Below are positions 10,444 to 22,042 of a stretch of DNA of 64,000 nucleotides, in pieces. The DNA is taken from positions 13,512,434 to 13,576,433 of the forward strand of contig NC_053123.1 in NCBI RefSeq assembly GCF_010015445.1. The letters are read 5' to 3'. The DNA comes from Perca fluviatilis. Taxonomy: Eukaryota; Chordata; Actinopteri; Perciformes; Percidae. The notes beneath the pieces are model-generated. The model had not been told where the DNA came from and ran no database searches. It worked only from the letters and a program-made list of their open reading frames with translations. How positions within the stretch are numbered: the stretch's first letter is position 1; each line of letters starts with the position of its first letter. A program made the translations under genes and the position numbers.

Positions 10444-10476
10444 ATGTCCGAAACTCATTGGCAACATCGTTTGTGG
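10444..10476 (+). other. Possible divergent first exon with GTAAGT donor
   Basis: About 140 bp from the MADF start and on the other strand, ATG at 10444 begins a short frame (MSETHWQHRLW) that runs to a GTGGTAAGT donor. Together with the MADF exon this would make a divergent promoter near 10308-10443, a CpG-containing stretch. I do not recognise the peptide, and no second exon was found. Confidence 0.2.
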
Positions 10477-10499
10477 TAAGTAGTGTTAACTATCGTCAC

Positions 10500-11054
10500 A
10501 GTATCTGCTGCAGTTATCCACTAGACAAGACACAATTTTATCAATATGCAACAGCAAACAGATAGCATTACTGCATTAGTTATTATTGATAATTAATGTT
10601 AATCTAATGTTAGCTGACGTGGTAGCTAACGGCGTTAGCTGTTAGTCGCCTCTCCCCGCTTGTGTTGACTGACATTTCCGGTTGCATGTCGTGAAAAACA
10701 ATGTATGCATTAACATATGTAACGTTAATGTTATATTCAGTGTATACAATGTTAGCTACGTCAGCTAATTATCTAACCTTAAAGGAAGGCAATGCCGATT
10801 TTCAACCGGTTTGATTTTCAACCCAATGTGGGTTATTAGATGAATGGTGTTTGGCTTTCCTCCATTGCACTTAACGTTAACTTACATGACAAACATACAT
10901 AATCTTCTTAACGAAAACAAGAGTAAAAACAGTGTACTCCAAATGCACCTTTATTTTTTTTATTCATTTAGCTAACTGTATTTACCTTTTTATTTTGAGG
11001 TCAAACTGATTCAGGTCAAACAGATTCTTCATAGATCTAGCTTCTTTATGTTGC
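10500..11054. other. Unique AT-rich stretch with GTTAGC motifs
   Basis: Contains GCTAACGGCGTTAGCTGTTA near 10627 and several AACGTTA words, which may mark an old promoter-type or repeat sequence. No coding frame was recognised. Confidence 0.3.
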
Positions 11055-11062
11055 TCTCAAAG

Positions 11063-11941
11063 TAGTGTTAATTTCGTCAGACGAGACGAGACTAAATATG
11101 TTCGTCAACGACCTTTTTTTTCCATGACTAAGACGAGACAATGTCCAAAAACGCTGACTAAGACTAAATTAACATGCATTATTGTTGAAGAAAAAAGACG
11201 AGACTAAAATGTTTAGCATAAAATAAAAACTAAGATAAAATCTCTCTTCATTTTCGTCTACAATCGTCTCTACTTTTTCATCATGAGATAGAATATTCAG
11301 CTGTTACTGAGACCCGGTGCTACGGCACCGACAGGTGCCCTAACGACCGTTATCTACCGGACCGAATAGCCTGCGCTTCTCTCTGATGCTCCTAAACGGA
11401 CGTTAGAGTCAACTGAAACATCGCTGCACAGGGCGCTAGTTAGCACTACACTTGGCAGCAGGTAACGTTAGCCTACCGTTAGCTAGCAGTTGGATTTTAA
11501 CACAGTTAAAATGCTGACAGCTAAACGGTGTAAAGGTTTGTCTCTATTTCCAACACGAGACGTCCGACAGTCTGCAGCTGCCGTTGTCTGAAAAACAACA
11601 CATGTTAGCGTTAACTTGAAATACCGCCCCGCACGTTTCGTTGCTGCATTTATTTTATTGTAAAATATCCTTTCCCCATGCAGTGGTTGTTTTTGTCGTT
11701 TACTGGTGAAATAAGGAAGAGGCTCAATATTTATATAACTTTATAGCATTTATTTATTTTTATAACTATTTGACTGAAATGGTTATCAGAAATAATTTAT
11801 TTAAAAAAAGACTAAAATGTTTTGACTAAAACTTGACTAAAATGGCGAGACTTTTAGTCGACTAAAACTTGACTAACAAAATTTTTTGGCACAAGACTAA
11901 GACTAAGACTAAATTAAAAATAGGTGACATAATTAACACTA
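11063..11941. mobile_element. 879 bp hAT MITE, 8 bp TSD
   Basis: A perfect duplication TCTCAAAG lies at 11055-11062 and 11942-11949. The ends are TAGTGTTAATTTCGTCA and, inward from the right, TAGTGTTAATTATGTCA (15 of 17 match). The subterminal regions repeat GACTAAAA/GACGAGAC words on both sides. It has no transposase frame. The family is widespread in fish. Confidence 0.88.
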
Positions 11942-11949
11942 TCTCAAAG

Positions 11950-12470
11950 TGCTCCAGATTGATACATTTAACTTTAAAATGTACAACATTTTCGGAAACA
12001 CTGTATTACTAACTATTTATTGTTTGCTTTGAGTCATCTAATGACTGCAAACTGCCGTGACTTCAGTACTGAGATCCAGGATTACCTCACTTATCTGTGC
12101 TCTTGAAGTTGACCTCTCCTCTTTTCAAGGGTAGGGAGAGTAAATAAAAAAACAAGGTAGAATACATGGGCCATAAACAACTAGCATGTCGTTGCTAAAG
12201 CACTTGGCATTGTACATTAGCTGGCCCTGACTGCTTGTATTCAGTTGTACAGGGGAGGGCAAAGGGCCAAGGATACCTACAAGGCAACAATTTAATGTCT
12301 CCACCTAGATGACGGGAGACATAACAGCTGTATGATAAGACATTGCTGCCTCAAGTGCTCCCATCCCACCAAGGTCAGGGGAGGAAGTTAACACTTAACA
12401 CACCTAAGGATAGGCTCTAATGCAGTATGGACAGGCTGACGTTGTTTTTGGTCTGTGCTGAGATGAGCAG
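11950..12470. other. Unique spacer
   Basis: No repeat, coding region or RNA gene was recognised in this interval between two hAT-type insertions. Confidence 0.4.
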
Positions 12471-12480
12471 TACTGGTTGA

Positions 12481-13155
12481 CAGTGTTGTGCCTGAACGCG
12501 TTCATTGAACGATAGTTCATGAACTCGTTCATATTTTGGGCGAACGTGAACTGAACGTACTGTATTACTGCCTGATGAACGTTACTGTGAACTCGTTCAT
12601 TCTGGTGTCTGTGAACGGCACGCTCTCTCAGTTTAACTTCGTTCAATAGGGTGCCAGATTTCTATAGAGCCTTCCAGGCGAAAACCCGGCTAAAACACAC
12701 CGTAAGCAGGCCTTCATATGTAGCGGAAAAAACTCCCAATCTGGCAACACCAGCCACCAGTGTCGCACCGCTGCATCAAAACAAAAAGCAGCATGGAGGC
12801 GACGAAGCAGCAAGGAGGCTTCGTATGAGCATTTAAACGAGTCTTATGACAAGGTCGGTGAGGATGCGAAAAATCTTCCATTTCTGTGCAAACTTTGCCC
12901 ACCGGTTTTCAAAAAGAAAATCCGCACTTCAGTCACATCCACAGCAAACCTGAAACGGCACGTTGAACTGATTGGATATGAAGATGAAATCTGACGCATG
13001 TTAAAACTGATAAAATAATTACTGTCTGTGGTTCTATATGGGCTGTGGCAATAATTTTGAAAAAAAGAACTATGAACTACTTCATTTTTGGAACTGTGAA
13101 GTATGAACTGAACTAGTTCATTTTAAAATTTGTGAACTGAACTTTCCCAACACTG
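12481..13155 (+). mobile_element. 675 bp hAT derivative retaining a BED finger
   Basis: A perfect 8 bp duplication CTGGTTGA lies at 12473-12480 and 13156-13163. The ends are CAGTGTTGTG and, inward from the right, CAGTGTTGGG. The subterminal DNA is full of GTTCATGAAC/GAACTG words. The interior keeps one exon-like segment (12793-12994) with BED-finger coding sequence, while the catalytic part is gone. The family differs from the 17.4 kb hAT in its ends and in its finger sequence. Confidence 0.87.
12793..12994 (+). pseudogene. BED zinc-finger fragment of a hAT transposase
   Basis: From the ATG at 12793 the frame closes after MEATKQQGGFV. In the next frame the sequence reads KEASYEHLNESYDKVGEDAK, then FLCKLCPPVFKKKI, then TANLKRHVELIG to a TGA at 12992-12994. 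The Cys-x2-Cys pair and the first His of a BED finger are present. The expected second His after RHVEL is missing. A frameshift near 12820, the lost His and the missing catalytic domain make this a relic. Confidence 0.65.
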
Positions 13156-13440
13156 CTGGTTGAAGCCTAAAAAATATTGTAAACAAATTAATAACATAAC
13201 TAATTACACTGGTCGGACTGTTGAGCTCTGTTTCAGACTGATACCTCCGGTTCAGGCTGGTCCTCATCCTCAACACGTGTCTTTTTCAGTCGCGGAAAAT
13301 ACAGTTCAATACTCATCTGGATTGAAGCAGCAAACATTCAGTGTAAGAGTAAAGAAATGACATTTCTGATTGATGAATGATTTCGCCAGCCGTCTTCCCT
13401 CGTTTTCATGGAGACAGATGCTGTGTGCACGTAGGGGAGG

Positions 13441-13468
13441 GGCGTGTGTGTGTGTGTGTGCGTGTGTA
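13441..13468. repeat. Short (GT)n tract
   Basis: About 28 bases of GT with one CG interruption, in the unique spacer following the BED-bearing hAT derivative. Confidence 0.85.
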
Positions 13469-13569
13469 TATAGCCTATGTGAGAGAGACGCGTCAGTGAC
13501 AGAGAGACGGAGGAGAACAGGGAAACGAAAGGGAAACAAATACTCTGCGTGTTTTAAATATCATTAAAA

Positions 13570-13658
13570 AAAACGCAATAACAAAACACAATATGTGGCG
13601 GCCAGTGTTGATTGTGTGGCGCACCGCCACAAATTAGTCTATGTGTGGGAAACACTGT
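13570..13658. repeat. hAT-like terminal fragment (GGGAAACACTG end)
   Basis: GTGTGGCGCACCGCCACAAA, then TCTATGTGTGGGAAACACTG, matches the right end of a common fish hAT MITE. A palindrome GTGGCGCACCGCCAC is visible. No left end was found nearby, so this is a fragment. Confidence 0.4.
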
Positions 13659-13699
13659 AGTCAGTTGTTAACAAGTTTGATGGTTCTTATTTAATATCA

Positions 13700-14975
13700 G
13701 AAATGATAAGTGTATTCATGGACACTGTGATACTTTGACATGTATTGTAGTGCTTTTTAAAGTTTCCCCAAACCGGTATCTCCATTGAATAGACTACATG
13801 TCACATTTCATGTTTTACCTATGAGACTCAGGTTATAATCTCATGTCCATGAAAGGAAAAACTCGTACAGATTGTTCCATCATCAACTCAAATAAAAAGT
13901 GTAATCTAGATCAGTCAATCCTAGATCAGTGTTAAAATGCTGATGGACTAAAGAACACTGACCTCAGCTGTTGTGTTCTTGACAGTTCTGTCAGGGAGTG
14001 GGCCATCACATTGACTAGTCTAAGCTCGGTAATTGATCACTTTTGGCTGTGTTTCAGGAGTGGTATATGGCTGACCTCACCTGACCTGCCGCTAAAGGAT
14101 ATCCACTTGTCAACTGACAGATTTCTACCTGCTACACAGCATAGTGATATGATCAGTTTTCAAGTTTCTTGTTGGGCTTCTGTTCTAGAATGTTTCTTTT
14201 TTATTTCCTCTGCTGAGGGACAGTTGGGGTCCAGCTAACTGAACTTTAGTTTGTGGGAGGCTTAGAGCAGTCACGCCAAACCCACAAAAGTCTGTCCCAA
14301 TACCCAGACTCTATCTGTCTTCCTGACAGCTCTGAGTTCAGGATCGCCCACTGCTATCTGTAGCATGCTGAACCTCCATGAGTGAACCTCTTCATTGATG
14401 TGGGTTAAAACGAAGGAAAATGCAGTTACAGAGGAACTACTGTGCACTCTCAAGGAATGTAACTTTTTAGTAGTTAGTTTTTTGGTAGTAAATATTGGCC
14501 TTATCAGTCCGTTTGTAATTATACCAGATTTTTTTGTTTCAGTTCCCAAAGATGCTTCCTTCTCGTCAAAGCAGTCAGCTGCCAGTTTATTATCTACAGC
14601 TAGCTAAAACTAATGCATTCTAGGCTAATACAGTCCTACAATTTCCCAAAGCTCTGGCTTAAGATGTGGCATTAAATGGGACCGGAGTAGACCATGCAGC
14701 ACAATCCTTTTTATATATTAGGCCAAATTCCATGCAGTTTACGGCATATGGTTTGCTTGAGAACCTGAAAACATTGCTTCTGTAGTTAAAACTAGACAAA
14801 AAAATGTATTAGGAAAAAAATCTCAAAAACAACACTGCAGTGAGGCAGCAGGCTGACAGAGATAACAATAGGTCAGCTGCCATTGCTTTAGGTGTTGATG
14901 GTCTTCCAAAGCACAAGTAAAATCCTTGGACATTTTGAGACAGGGCTTTTTTGTGAAGCACATGCATTCCTGCTG
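13700..14975. other. Unique non-coding stretch
   Basis: No gene or confident repeat was found. A short AGCTAAAACTAATGCATTCT motif at about 14602 resembles a fish dispersed repeat seen again near 53.0 kb, but too little is present to call. Confidence 0.35.
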
Positions 14976-14980
14976 GGTAT

Positions 14981-15115
14981 CAGCGCCGGCCCGAGCCTTT
15001 TGGGGGCCCTAAGCAGAATTTGATTTGGGGCCCCCCCTCTCCCACCACGCGGAGTCACCTGTGCTTGACGATTATTGACACAAATGTCACGCTATAATGT
15101 TACATTATAAATTAA
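14981..15115. repeat. GCCGGCCC-type repeat end
   Basis: CAGCGCCGGCCCGAGCCTTT, a C-tract and CACGCGGAGTCACC resemble the terminus of a dispersed fish DNA transposon family. The other end was not found, so the boundaries are approximate. Confidence 0.35.
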
Positions 15116-15457
15116 TACAGTGAGGTTATGTATTAATACAGTGACAGAGTATGAACTACTGTCCCCCTGGGCACAGATGCATAAGGACCCTCCCCCCCCT
15201 ACTCTATTTGTGCAAAAGTGGGTGCAAACCGTGAGGGGGGGCTTCCCAGAAAATTTTGAATGTGATAGATGTGATTTCCTGTATTCTGGTGCATTTTTGG
15301 GATGGTCAGCTTGAGAAGGGCAATACCTAAATTTGTTCAGATTCATAACATTTTGCTTTTTGACTTAATAAGGTAGTGACTTCACACAACTACTTGGGCT
15401 TCAGGGCCAAACAACACGTTCAATCCCACAGGACTTCATGTTCTCTATTTATCCTGA

Positions 15458-15560
15458 TAGGGATGCATATTTAGATTTTTTGTCCTGACTGATAGCCCGC
15501 CCGTGTTAACCGCTTATTAACCGTTAACAATCAGCCGACTAAGTTCTGGGAGAGTTAGCA
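15458..15560 (-). repeat. Terminal fragment of a TAGGGATGC hAT-like family
   Basis: TAGGGATGCATATTTAGATT followed by a GTTAACCG/TTATTAACCGTTAAC section is the reverse of the right-hand end shared by the copies at 40.46-41.01 and 56.56-57.01 kb. Only about 100 bp is recognisable. Confidence 0.55.
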
Positions 15561-15631
15561 ACCACATCAATTAGTTTAGCTGCATGGTTGTCAGCTGTGG
15601 GTTTGGTCGACATACACTGTGTTAGTAGGAA

Positions 15632-15720
15632 GTAGGGCTGGGCGATATGCCCTCAAAAAAATCCCTGATTTTTTTCACAAAAAATCTGATTCATGATTTA
15701 AATCGATTCTTCCCCCCTAC
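15632..15720. repeat. TAGGGCTGGGCGATATG MITE fragment
   Basis: TAGGGCTGGGCGATATGCCC followed by GATTTTTT/AATCGATT words is the left end of a very common fish hAT MITE. It runs into a (CA)n array, and no right end is visible. Confidence 0.5.
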
Positions 15721-15757
15721 TTAAAATCTATCTGCAGATGACAAATAAATGACAAGA

Positions 15758-15758
<1 letters not shown>

Positions 15759-15834
<76 letters not shown>
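15759..15834. repeat. (CA)n microsatellite
   Basis: About 38 uninterrupted CA units. The minus-strand Cys-Val frame here is an artefact. Confidence 0.95.
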
Positions 15835-15836
<2 letters not shown>

Positions 15837-16199
15837 GGACATGTATACCATTATGATTATTCATGCCAATTTTATGCAAATTCATTTGAGTGTTTTCCCT
15901 ACCATTGTATTGCGTAACGGTGCCCAAAGAATGACAAAATGATATTATGCTATATATTCAACAAATTATATAATTATGCTATCAACAACAACTAAACGGA
16001 TGCGTGAGATAAAGCTGTTTTCACACATACAGGTAATTCACTTCTCGTTCCTCAGTAAAAGTTCAATTCATTTTGACTTTAGTTGTTTAGTAGTTTGACT
16101 TGCTCCTGTTTATTAACTACTGTTTATTTATTATTATTGTACATTAACATGCCATGGTCTCATGAGTGTAGCATACCTGTAGCAAGCTCCTTCATAGTA

Positions 16200-16720
16200 A
16201 CTAGCGGTAAAAAAAAAAAAAAAAAGACAGTACAAAAAGTACAGACCTCCGTCACAACTCGGTCGTATCAGCGGCTTAATGGTGCGTTCTAGTAGATGTG
16301 TTGAGCTGCAACTGAGTTCCTCAACACCGGGTCTCAACAGCTGACGGTGCTCCATGGTGCTCCGTCCAATACTCGCTCCGTCAGGTCAGCGGTAGTTCGT
16401 GGTAAGGTTATTCGAGAATAGGTGACTTTGAGCCGGGTAAAGAGCACCATGTGCTGCCGGTCATTTCGGCGGAGATTACGGTTAAGTAAGTAATGAAACG
16501 ACTAGTTAAGAAAACAACTAATATTAGCCGCTGTCGCTGCCATGTTGTTTGTGTATCTCCATGGCAAACGCGCGGGGGGAGGGCTGGGCCCATTCTGAAC
16601 TACGGGAGCCCAGATGGGACCGTCGGCGAATGTTAAGGAGAAAAAACAACACTCGATAAGCAGCCGCTTAGTTCGGTTATGCCTCGGGTCGGCGCTGCTG
16701 GGTATCACATACAGGAAAGC
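16200..16720. other. CpG-rich patch of unknown origin
   Basis: After an A17 run at 16208-16224 the next ~500 bases are clearly richer in CpG than the surroundings (for example AACGCGCGGGG near 16566 and GTCGGCGAATG near 16621). It could be a promoter-like island or the promoter of an unrecognised transposon. No coding frame with resemblance was seen on either strand. Confidence 0.35.
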
Positions 16721-17401
16721 AGCAAATAAAAACAGATGCAAGTCAAATTTTGAATGGGGAATTTATTTTTGGCTCCAGTCTAATGTCAGAAGTCTATAGG
16801 ATGTAGCTATTTCAATAGAGCCACATTCTCTGCACCCAACAGCACACAGCAGAGGAGATAGACAGCTCATAGAAAAACATGTGTGGGCTGATTCAGAAAA
16901 ACATAAGGGTGAGTCACAGCTCACCAAACTATTTACTGTTGCTTCTCCTCTCCTCTAGGAAAGTGTATGTGCAAGTGTTCTGCATCTGTGTGATTATGTT
17001 GTTATGATGTTGTTGTTTAGTGTGTGTGCGTCAGTGTTCATGTGAAATACCACTCAGTCTTTGTGTGGGAGTGTATGCTTGTGTGTGGGTATCATTTACA
17101 GTTTTATGTGCTTGTGTTTAAAAAAAAAAAAAAAACCCTTAGTGTCTTTCACTTTGCTATCTGCTATGTGATGTTTAGTGCGTCCTAGGCTTTATTTTGT
17201 GACTTAATGCTGTTAATTAGTTTCTTTCATCCAATTCAGTTCCATAAAAGAATGTGTGGGCATAGAAATACAGCTAAAATGCCTGTCAGTTGGAGAAACA
17301 CTGTTCTAGGAGAAAAATCTCAGGAAATGTAATGGAAATATTTCAATAAGTATAATTGTAATTAGGGCTGAAACGATTATTCAAATAATTCGATTACAAA
17401 A

Positions 17402-17434
17402 AAGCTTCGAGGCAAATTCTCTGCCTCGAAGCTT
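17402..17434. promoter_or_regulatory. Perfect 13 bp subterminal hairpin of the hAT
   Basis: AAGCTTCGAGGCA and its exact reverse complement TGCCTCGAAGCTT are separated by 7 bases, 40 bp inside the left end. hAT transposases often bind subterminal repeats, so this is a plausible binding or structural site. A partly decayed version occurs at the equivalent place in the 53.8 kb derivative. Confidence 0.6.
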
Positions 17435-17929
17435 CGTTTAATTCCAATCAGTCGCGTTATGCGGCCCGCTCAGCTCAGGGTCATTGTTTCACACGGACTG
17501 TTATTAACGACGCACACAACATTCACTGGCGTGATGGCGGAGAGCCAGGATACCGCCAGGAAAAGGCAAAAAATGTCAAAAGTTTGGGATCATTTCAAAC
17601 TGAAAAAAGAAGGCAACAAGATACAATGTGTGTACTGCAAAGGAGAACTTGCGTACCACAACAGCACATCAACTAAGATCCAACACCTGAGCCGAAAGCA
17701 TCCTGTTGTTAACGTTGGCTCAACAAACCCAGCCGACACAAGGTAAGGTATTGATGTTAGCTTAACGTACTAGCGCTAGCTAGAACGTGCAGTATTTTTG
17801 GCGGTTGTAGCCTAATGTCGTGAGTTGTTACGACTAGATACGATGTTAAGTCGTGGAAACTTTAAGTAGTAAACTAATTTATGTTAAATTGGAAGTGAGC
17901 AATATAATAGGCCTACACCGAAGAACCCG

Positions 17930-18029
<100 letters not shown>

Positions 18030-19905
18030 CCTTGTGTCTCTCTCATGCAGGCACACACACAATCTTACTCTCTGTGTTAGGTTACCTCACCAAATAGGCC
18101 TACCCCAGACATAATTATTATAGGTTATTTGTTAGTTAAATGCTGCAGATGCACAAATCTACATAAAACAGATATATTAATTTACTTTGAAGTGAGAAGT
18201 GCCAGTTTACAGCACATGGCATATTAATTAATTGCATATTTTTCTTTTCCAGCACATCACAGCGGCATATGGACAGCTTTGTTCGGACAGCTCCCTCGTG
18301 CTCAGTTGAAGAAGCTGCAATGTTTACAGACAGCATTTTAAACATGCTCATTACAAACATGCGCCCACTGTCCATGGTGGAGGACAAAGGATTTCAAAAT
18401 ATGATTTCCACTTTCAATCCCAAGTACACCATTCCTTCAAGAACTTACTTCACAAATATGATGGAGAAGAAGTACCAGAAAATCACAGACAAATTGAAGA
18501 ATGTCCTTCAGGAGACAGAGTCTGTTGCACTTACAACAGACATTTGGACGAGTGTGGCCACAGAGGCTTATCTTGGTGTGACATGTCACTTTTTGGGGGA
18601 CAATTGGGAAATGAAGTCCCTCTCCCTTACAACAATGCCTCTGGAAGAGAGGCACACATCTGCCAATATTGCGGACTGGCTGGAGGAGACTACTACCAAA
18701 TTTCACATTCCCTTTGAAAAGGTGAAGGCAGTTGTCCATGACAATGGGGCAAATGTAGTGGCGGCAGCAAGAATTTTTAAAGAGAGGCATGGGTGGGCTT
18801 CTGTGAGATGTGCAGGGAACACACTGAATTTAGTTGTGCAGAGCACACTTAAAATCAACAAAACCATCTCTAACTGTGTGGCTTCTGCAAGATGCCTGGT
18901 TGAACACTGTACCAAACTTAAAGAAAAGCAGCTACAAATGGGAGTGCCACAACTAATGTTGATTCAAGATGTAAGTACTCGATGGAACAGCACACATCAC
19001 ATGCTATCCAGGCTCCTTGCACAAAGATGGCCTGTGACCGCAGCGCTTTCCAATCCTGCTGTCAATCCAAGAGGAAAACACCACCACCTGGATCTATAGC
19101 CGGAGCAGTGGAACATCACTGAGGAGCTGAATCAGGTCCTTGAACCATTTGAAGGGGCTACAGAGTTCCTCAGTGGAGAACAATATGTTACACTTGCTGC
19201 CCTTCCACAGCTGGTGCAAAACCTGAAGAAGTCAGAATTTGAAACTGCACCAGTAAGGGCATTCCAGGCTGATGTGGCAGAACAAATCACAGAGAGATGG
19301 CAAAATCTGTTTGTATTTCAACCTGAAGCTCCTAACACTGTCCTCTTGGCTGCTGCTTTGGACCCCAGGTTCAGAAAACTGAAGTTCTTGCCTGCTGAAG
19401 AAGTGTTTAAGGTCCAAAGTACCATTCAAACCATGGCACTAGCTGTCAAAAGGGAAGCAAGACTGGGGGATGAAAGTGGAAATGAAGCCACCATCAGCAC
19501 ATTAGAACCCCCCCAGCTACACATACCAAGGGTGGACCATGCCTCAGTATTCTGGGATCCTCATCATCAGACTCCACCACCAGTGATGAAGAGGACGAGG
19601 ATGAGCAGCTAAATCAAGCGGTGCAGAGGGAGGTCTTGCAGTATTTTGGAGAACATCCTCTCTCCAAGAAGGAGAATCCGCTGCCATGGTGGAAAACAAA
19701 TGCAGCACGATATCCAACCTTGGCAAAGCTGGCAAAGTCATTTTTGGTTATCCCAGCAACCTCAATGCCCTCAGAGCGTTTGTTCTCTGCTGCTGGGAAC
19801 ATTGCCTCAAAGCGTAGGGCAAGCCCTAGTTCTGAGCATGTCGATATGTTGGCTTTTCTCCATTGTAATCATAGCTCCTGTAAAGGCTTGCAGTTGCACA
19901 CAAAT

Positions 19906-19907
<2 letters not shown>

Positions 19908-19999
<92 letters not shown>
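19908..19999. repeat. (CA)n microsatellite at the transposase 3' end
   Basis: About 46 CA units starting some 45 bases after the last conserved hAT codons. They are read as His-Thr in the transposase frame. Confidence 0.96.
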
Positions 20000-20002
<3 letters not shown>

Positions 20003-20498
20003 CTTCATCTAGGCACATTTAGAAGTTTGTTGAGTAGCTTTGCAGCTACTAAGGCCAAATGGCCTGGATTTCTTATTTATTTTTATATACATTTATTTTT
20101 ATAAATTGTATACATTTTGTTATTTTTTATTCTTACAATCCTTTGTTCCTTTTTGTCTTAAGAAGACAAAACTAAGGCCAAAATAGCCTTTACTATTAAA
20201 GTTGTATTTCATAGTTTTATATGTCATACATATTCCAGTAAGTTGACATTACTGTATTGTTATTAATTTGTTTCTGCAATGTCATGTGACACTTAAATGC
20301 AGTAAATGGGCAAGTCGCACTAAATGGGCTTAGTTTTGATAGCCAATAAAAGTGTTAATAAATACCTGTATTTCCGTTGTGTTCTGTTGTTTAATAACAC
20401 AAAAACCTTTTTTTATCCGATTACTCGATTAATCGAAGAAATAATCGCTAGAATATTCGATTATAAAAATAATCGTTAGCTGCAGCCCTAATTGTAAT

Positions 20499-21850
20499 CT
20501 TGGTAATACAGTAATAAGAAGTAGCAAGTTTATTTTATGTGTGAAATAAAAAAATGTAAAACTTGTACATAAGCACATATACCTATCGAGAAGCTGATCA
20601 AAATGATTAAGGGCCTCTTATTGACTTGATTATAGGGCTGATACAATATACATTATAGGTCAAAACTCCATGGTATTCTTGAGTTTGTGAGCAGTGCAGA
20701 CAGTGGGACTCACCTGGCTCATTATCAGAGAGCCCAAACCGCTGAGATGATCTAAAGACAGCCATCTTCCCACCTAGTGCCTATCAAATTCCCGACACCC
20801 ACCACTTCCTTGTCCACAAGGGTTTCAAAATTAAATAGATGTCAGTCATATATCACGGATATTGCCAAGCCTTCTCTACATTTTCCTCTTGCATCTCTCC
20901 ATCAGGAATTCTTCATGCACTGATGACAGGCCGCTGTGTCTGATACCAAAGTACAGCTGCCATTTGAGAGATCTCTTCAATCAAAGTGCAATAATGTATG
21001 ACAGAGCTAAATAGAAAAGAGGTTCCCAAAGGTTCTTGATGGGCTTTCAGGCAGTCCCCAGCAGAATTAAATGGAAATGTATTAAGCCCTGGCTCAAATT
21101 TGGTGTTATGGGCTGCACATTTTGCCTGGTATGTAATTTGTTATGTGTCATAATATCACAAAACAATGTATATAGTTATTATTTTAATTATTCTATAGAA
21201 ATCCCTTCCTAACAAGAGGAAACCATCAAACATACTGTACATGCGGATACTGAACACAGTACATAAGCTTACATAAATTGCTCTGTTTTACAGCCCCTGT
21301 CAGGATAATTGCATCTTGCATCACTTTATTGAAATGCTTTAATATTACTGCTCTGTATTCCATCCTGGTCCTCTTAATGGCTTGTCTTGATGAAGCACAG
21401 AGGTTGATGATGACGCCCCCTAAGGTTTAGGTAAATGACCGCGCTGCAGAGGAATAAAATCCTCGTTTTTCTTTCTCAACTAAATGAGAATGAGGCAGAG
21501 AGCACTTAGCACATTATAACCTTCTTTATGCTTGCATTAACGCGTGTTTTGGATAATGGCATTGTGTTTTAGAAAAAAACTATACCCATCAATTTCAGGT
21601 ATAAATGCACCTAAATTATGTTAAAAGTCCATTTATTCATGCCAGGGATAGTCTGAGAGGCATTTAGTCACATTAACAACAACAGGGGGTTAATGAAATG
21701 TCACTATGCTCCAGATTAACCAGAATTGTCAGGCTTCTCGAAGCTGTAAAACAAGCAAGATGAGGATTATAGTCTTGATTATAAGGGTAAATGTTAACTG
21801 AGATAGTGATGTGTGTAGTCTGCATTTTGACAAAGGAAAGAAAACTAAAT
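20499..21850. other. Unique non-coding stretch
   Basis: No gene or confident repeat was recognised. A lone TAGGGCTGATACAATATAC at 20633 could be a MITE scrap. Confidence 0.4.
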
Positions 21851-21852
21851 GT

Positions 21853-22042
21853 GGGTGCCTGGCTAGCTCACCTGGTAGAGCGCGCGCCCATATAGAGAGG
21901 TTTACTCCTCGACGCAGCGGCCCCAGGTTCGACTCTGACCTGCGGCCCTTTGCTGCATGTTGTTCCCCCTCTCTCTCCTCTTTCCTGTCTTCAGATGTCC
22001 TATAAAAATGAAGGCCTAAAATGCCCCAAATAATCTTAAAAT
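21853..22042 (+). repeat. tRNA-derived SINE with A and B boxes
   Basis: The tRNA-like head has an A box (TGGCTAGCTCACCTGG) and a B box (GGTTCGACTCT at 21926-21936), the internal RNA polymerase III promoter. The tRNA-unrelated body follows (CCCTTTGCTGCATGTTGTTC, then pyrimidine-rich CTCTCTCTCC), with an A-rich AATAATCTTAAAA tail. Scanners often misreport this as a tRNA gene, but the cloverleaf is degenerate and the body marks it as a SINE. Sister copies lie at 6.25 kb (deleted) and 61.1 kb (minus). Confidence 0.8.

Noticed and set aside
18136..18915. Minus-strand frames of 70-117 codons
   Set aside because: They are antisense shadows of the hAT transposase exon.
21853..21945. tRNA gene on the plus strand (and on the minus strand at 60.4 and 61.2 kb)
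   Set aside because: A and B boxes are present, but the arms do not form a clean cloverleaf, and a SINE body and A-rich tail follow.
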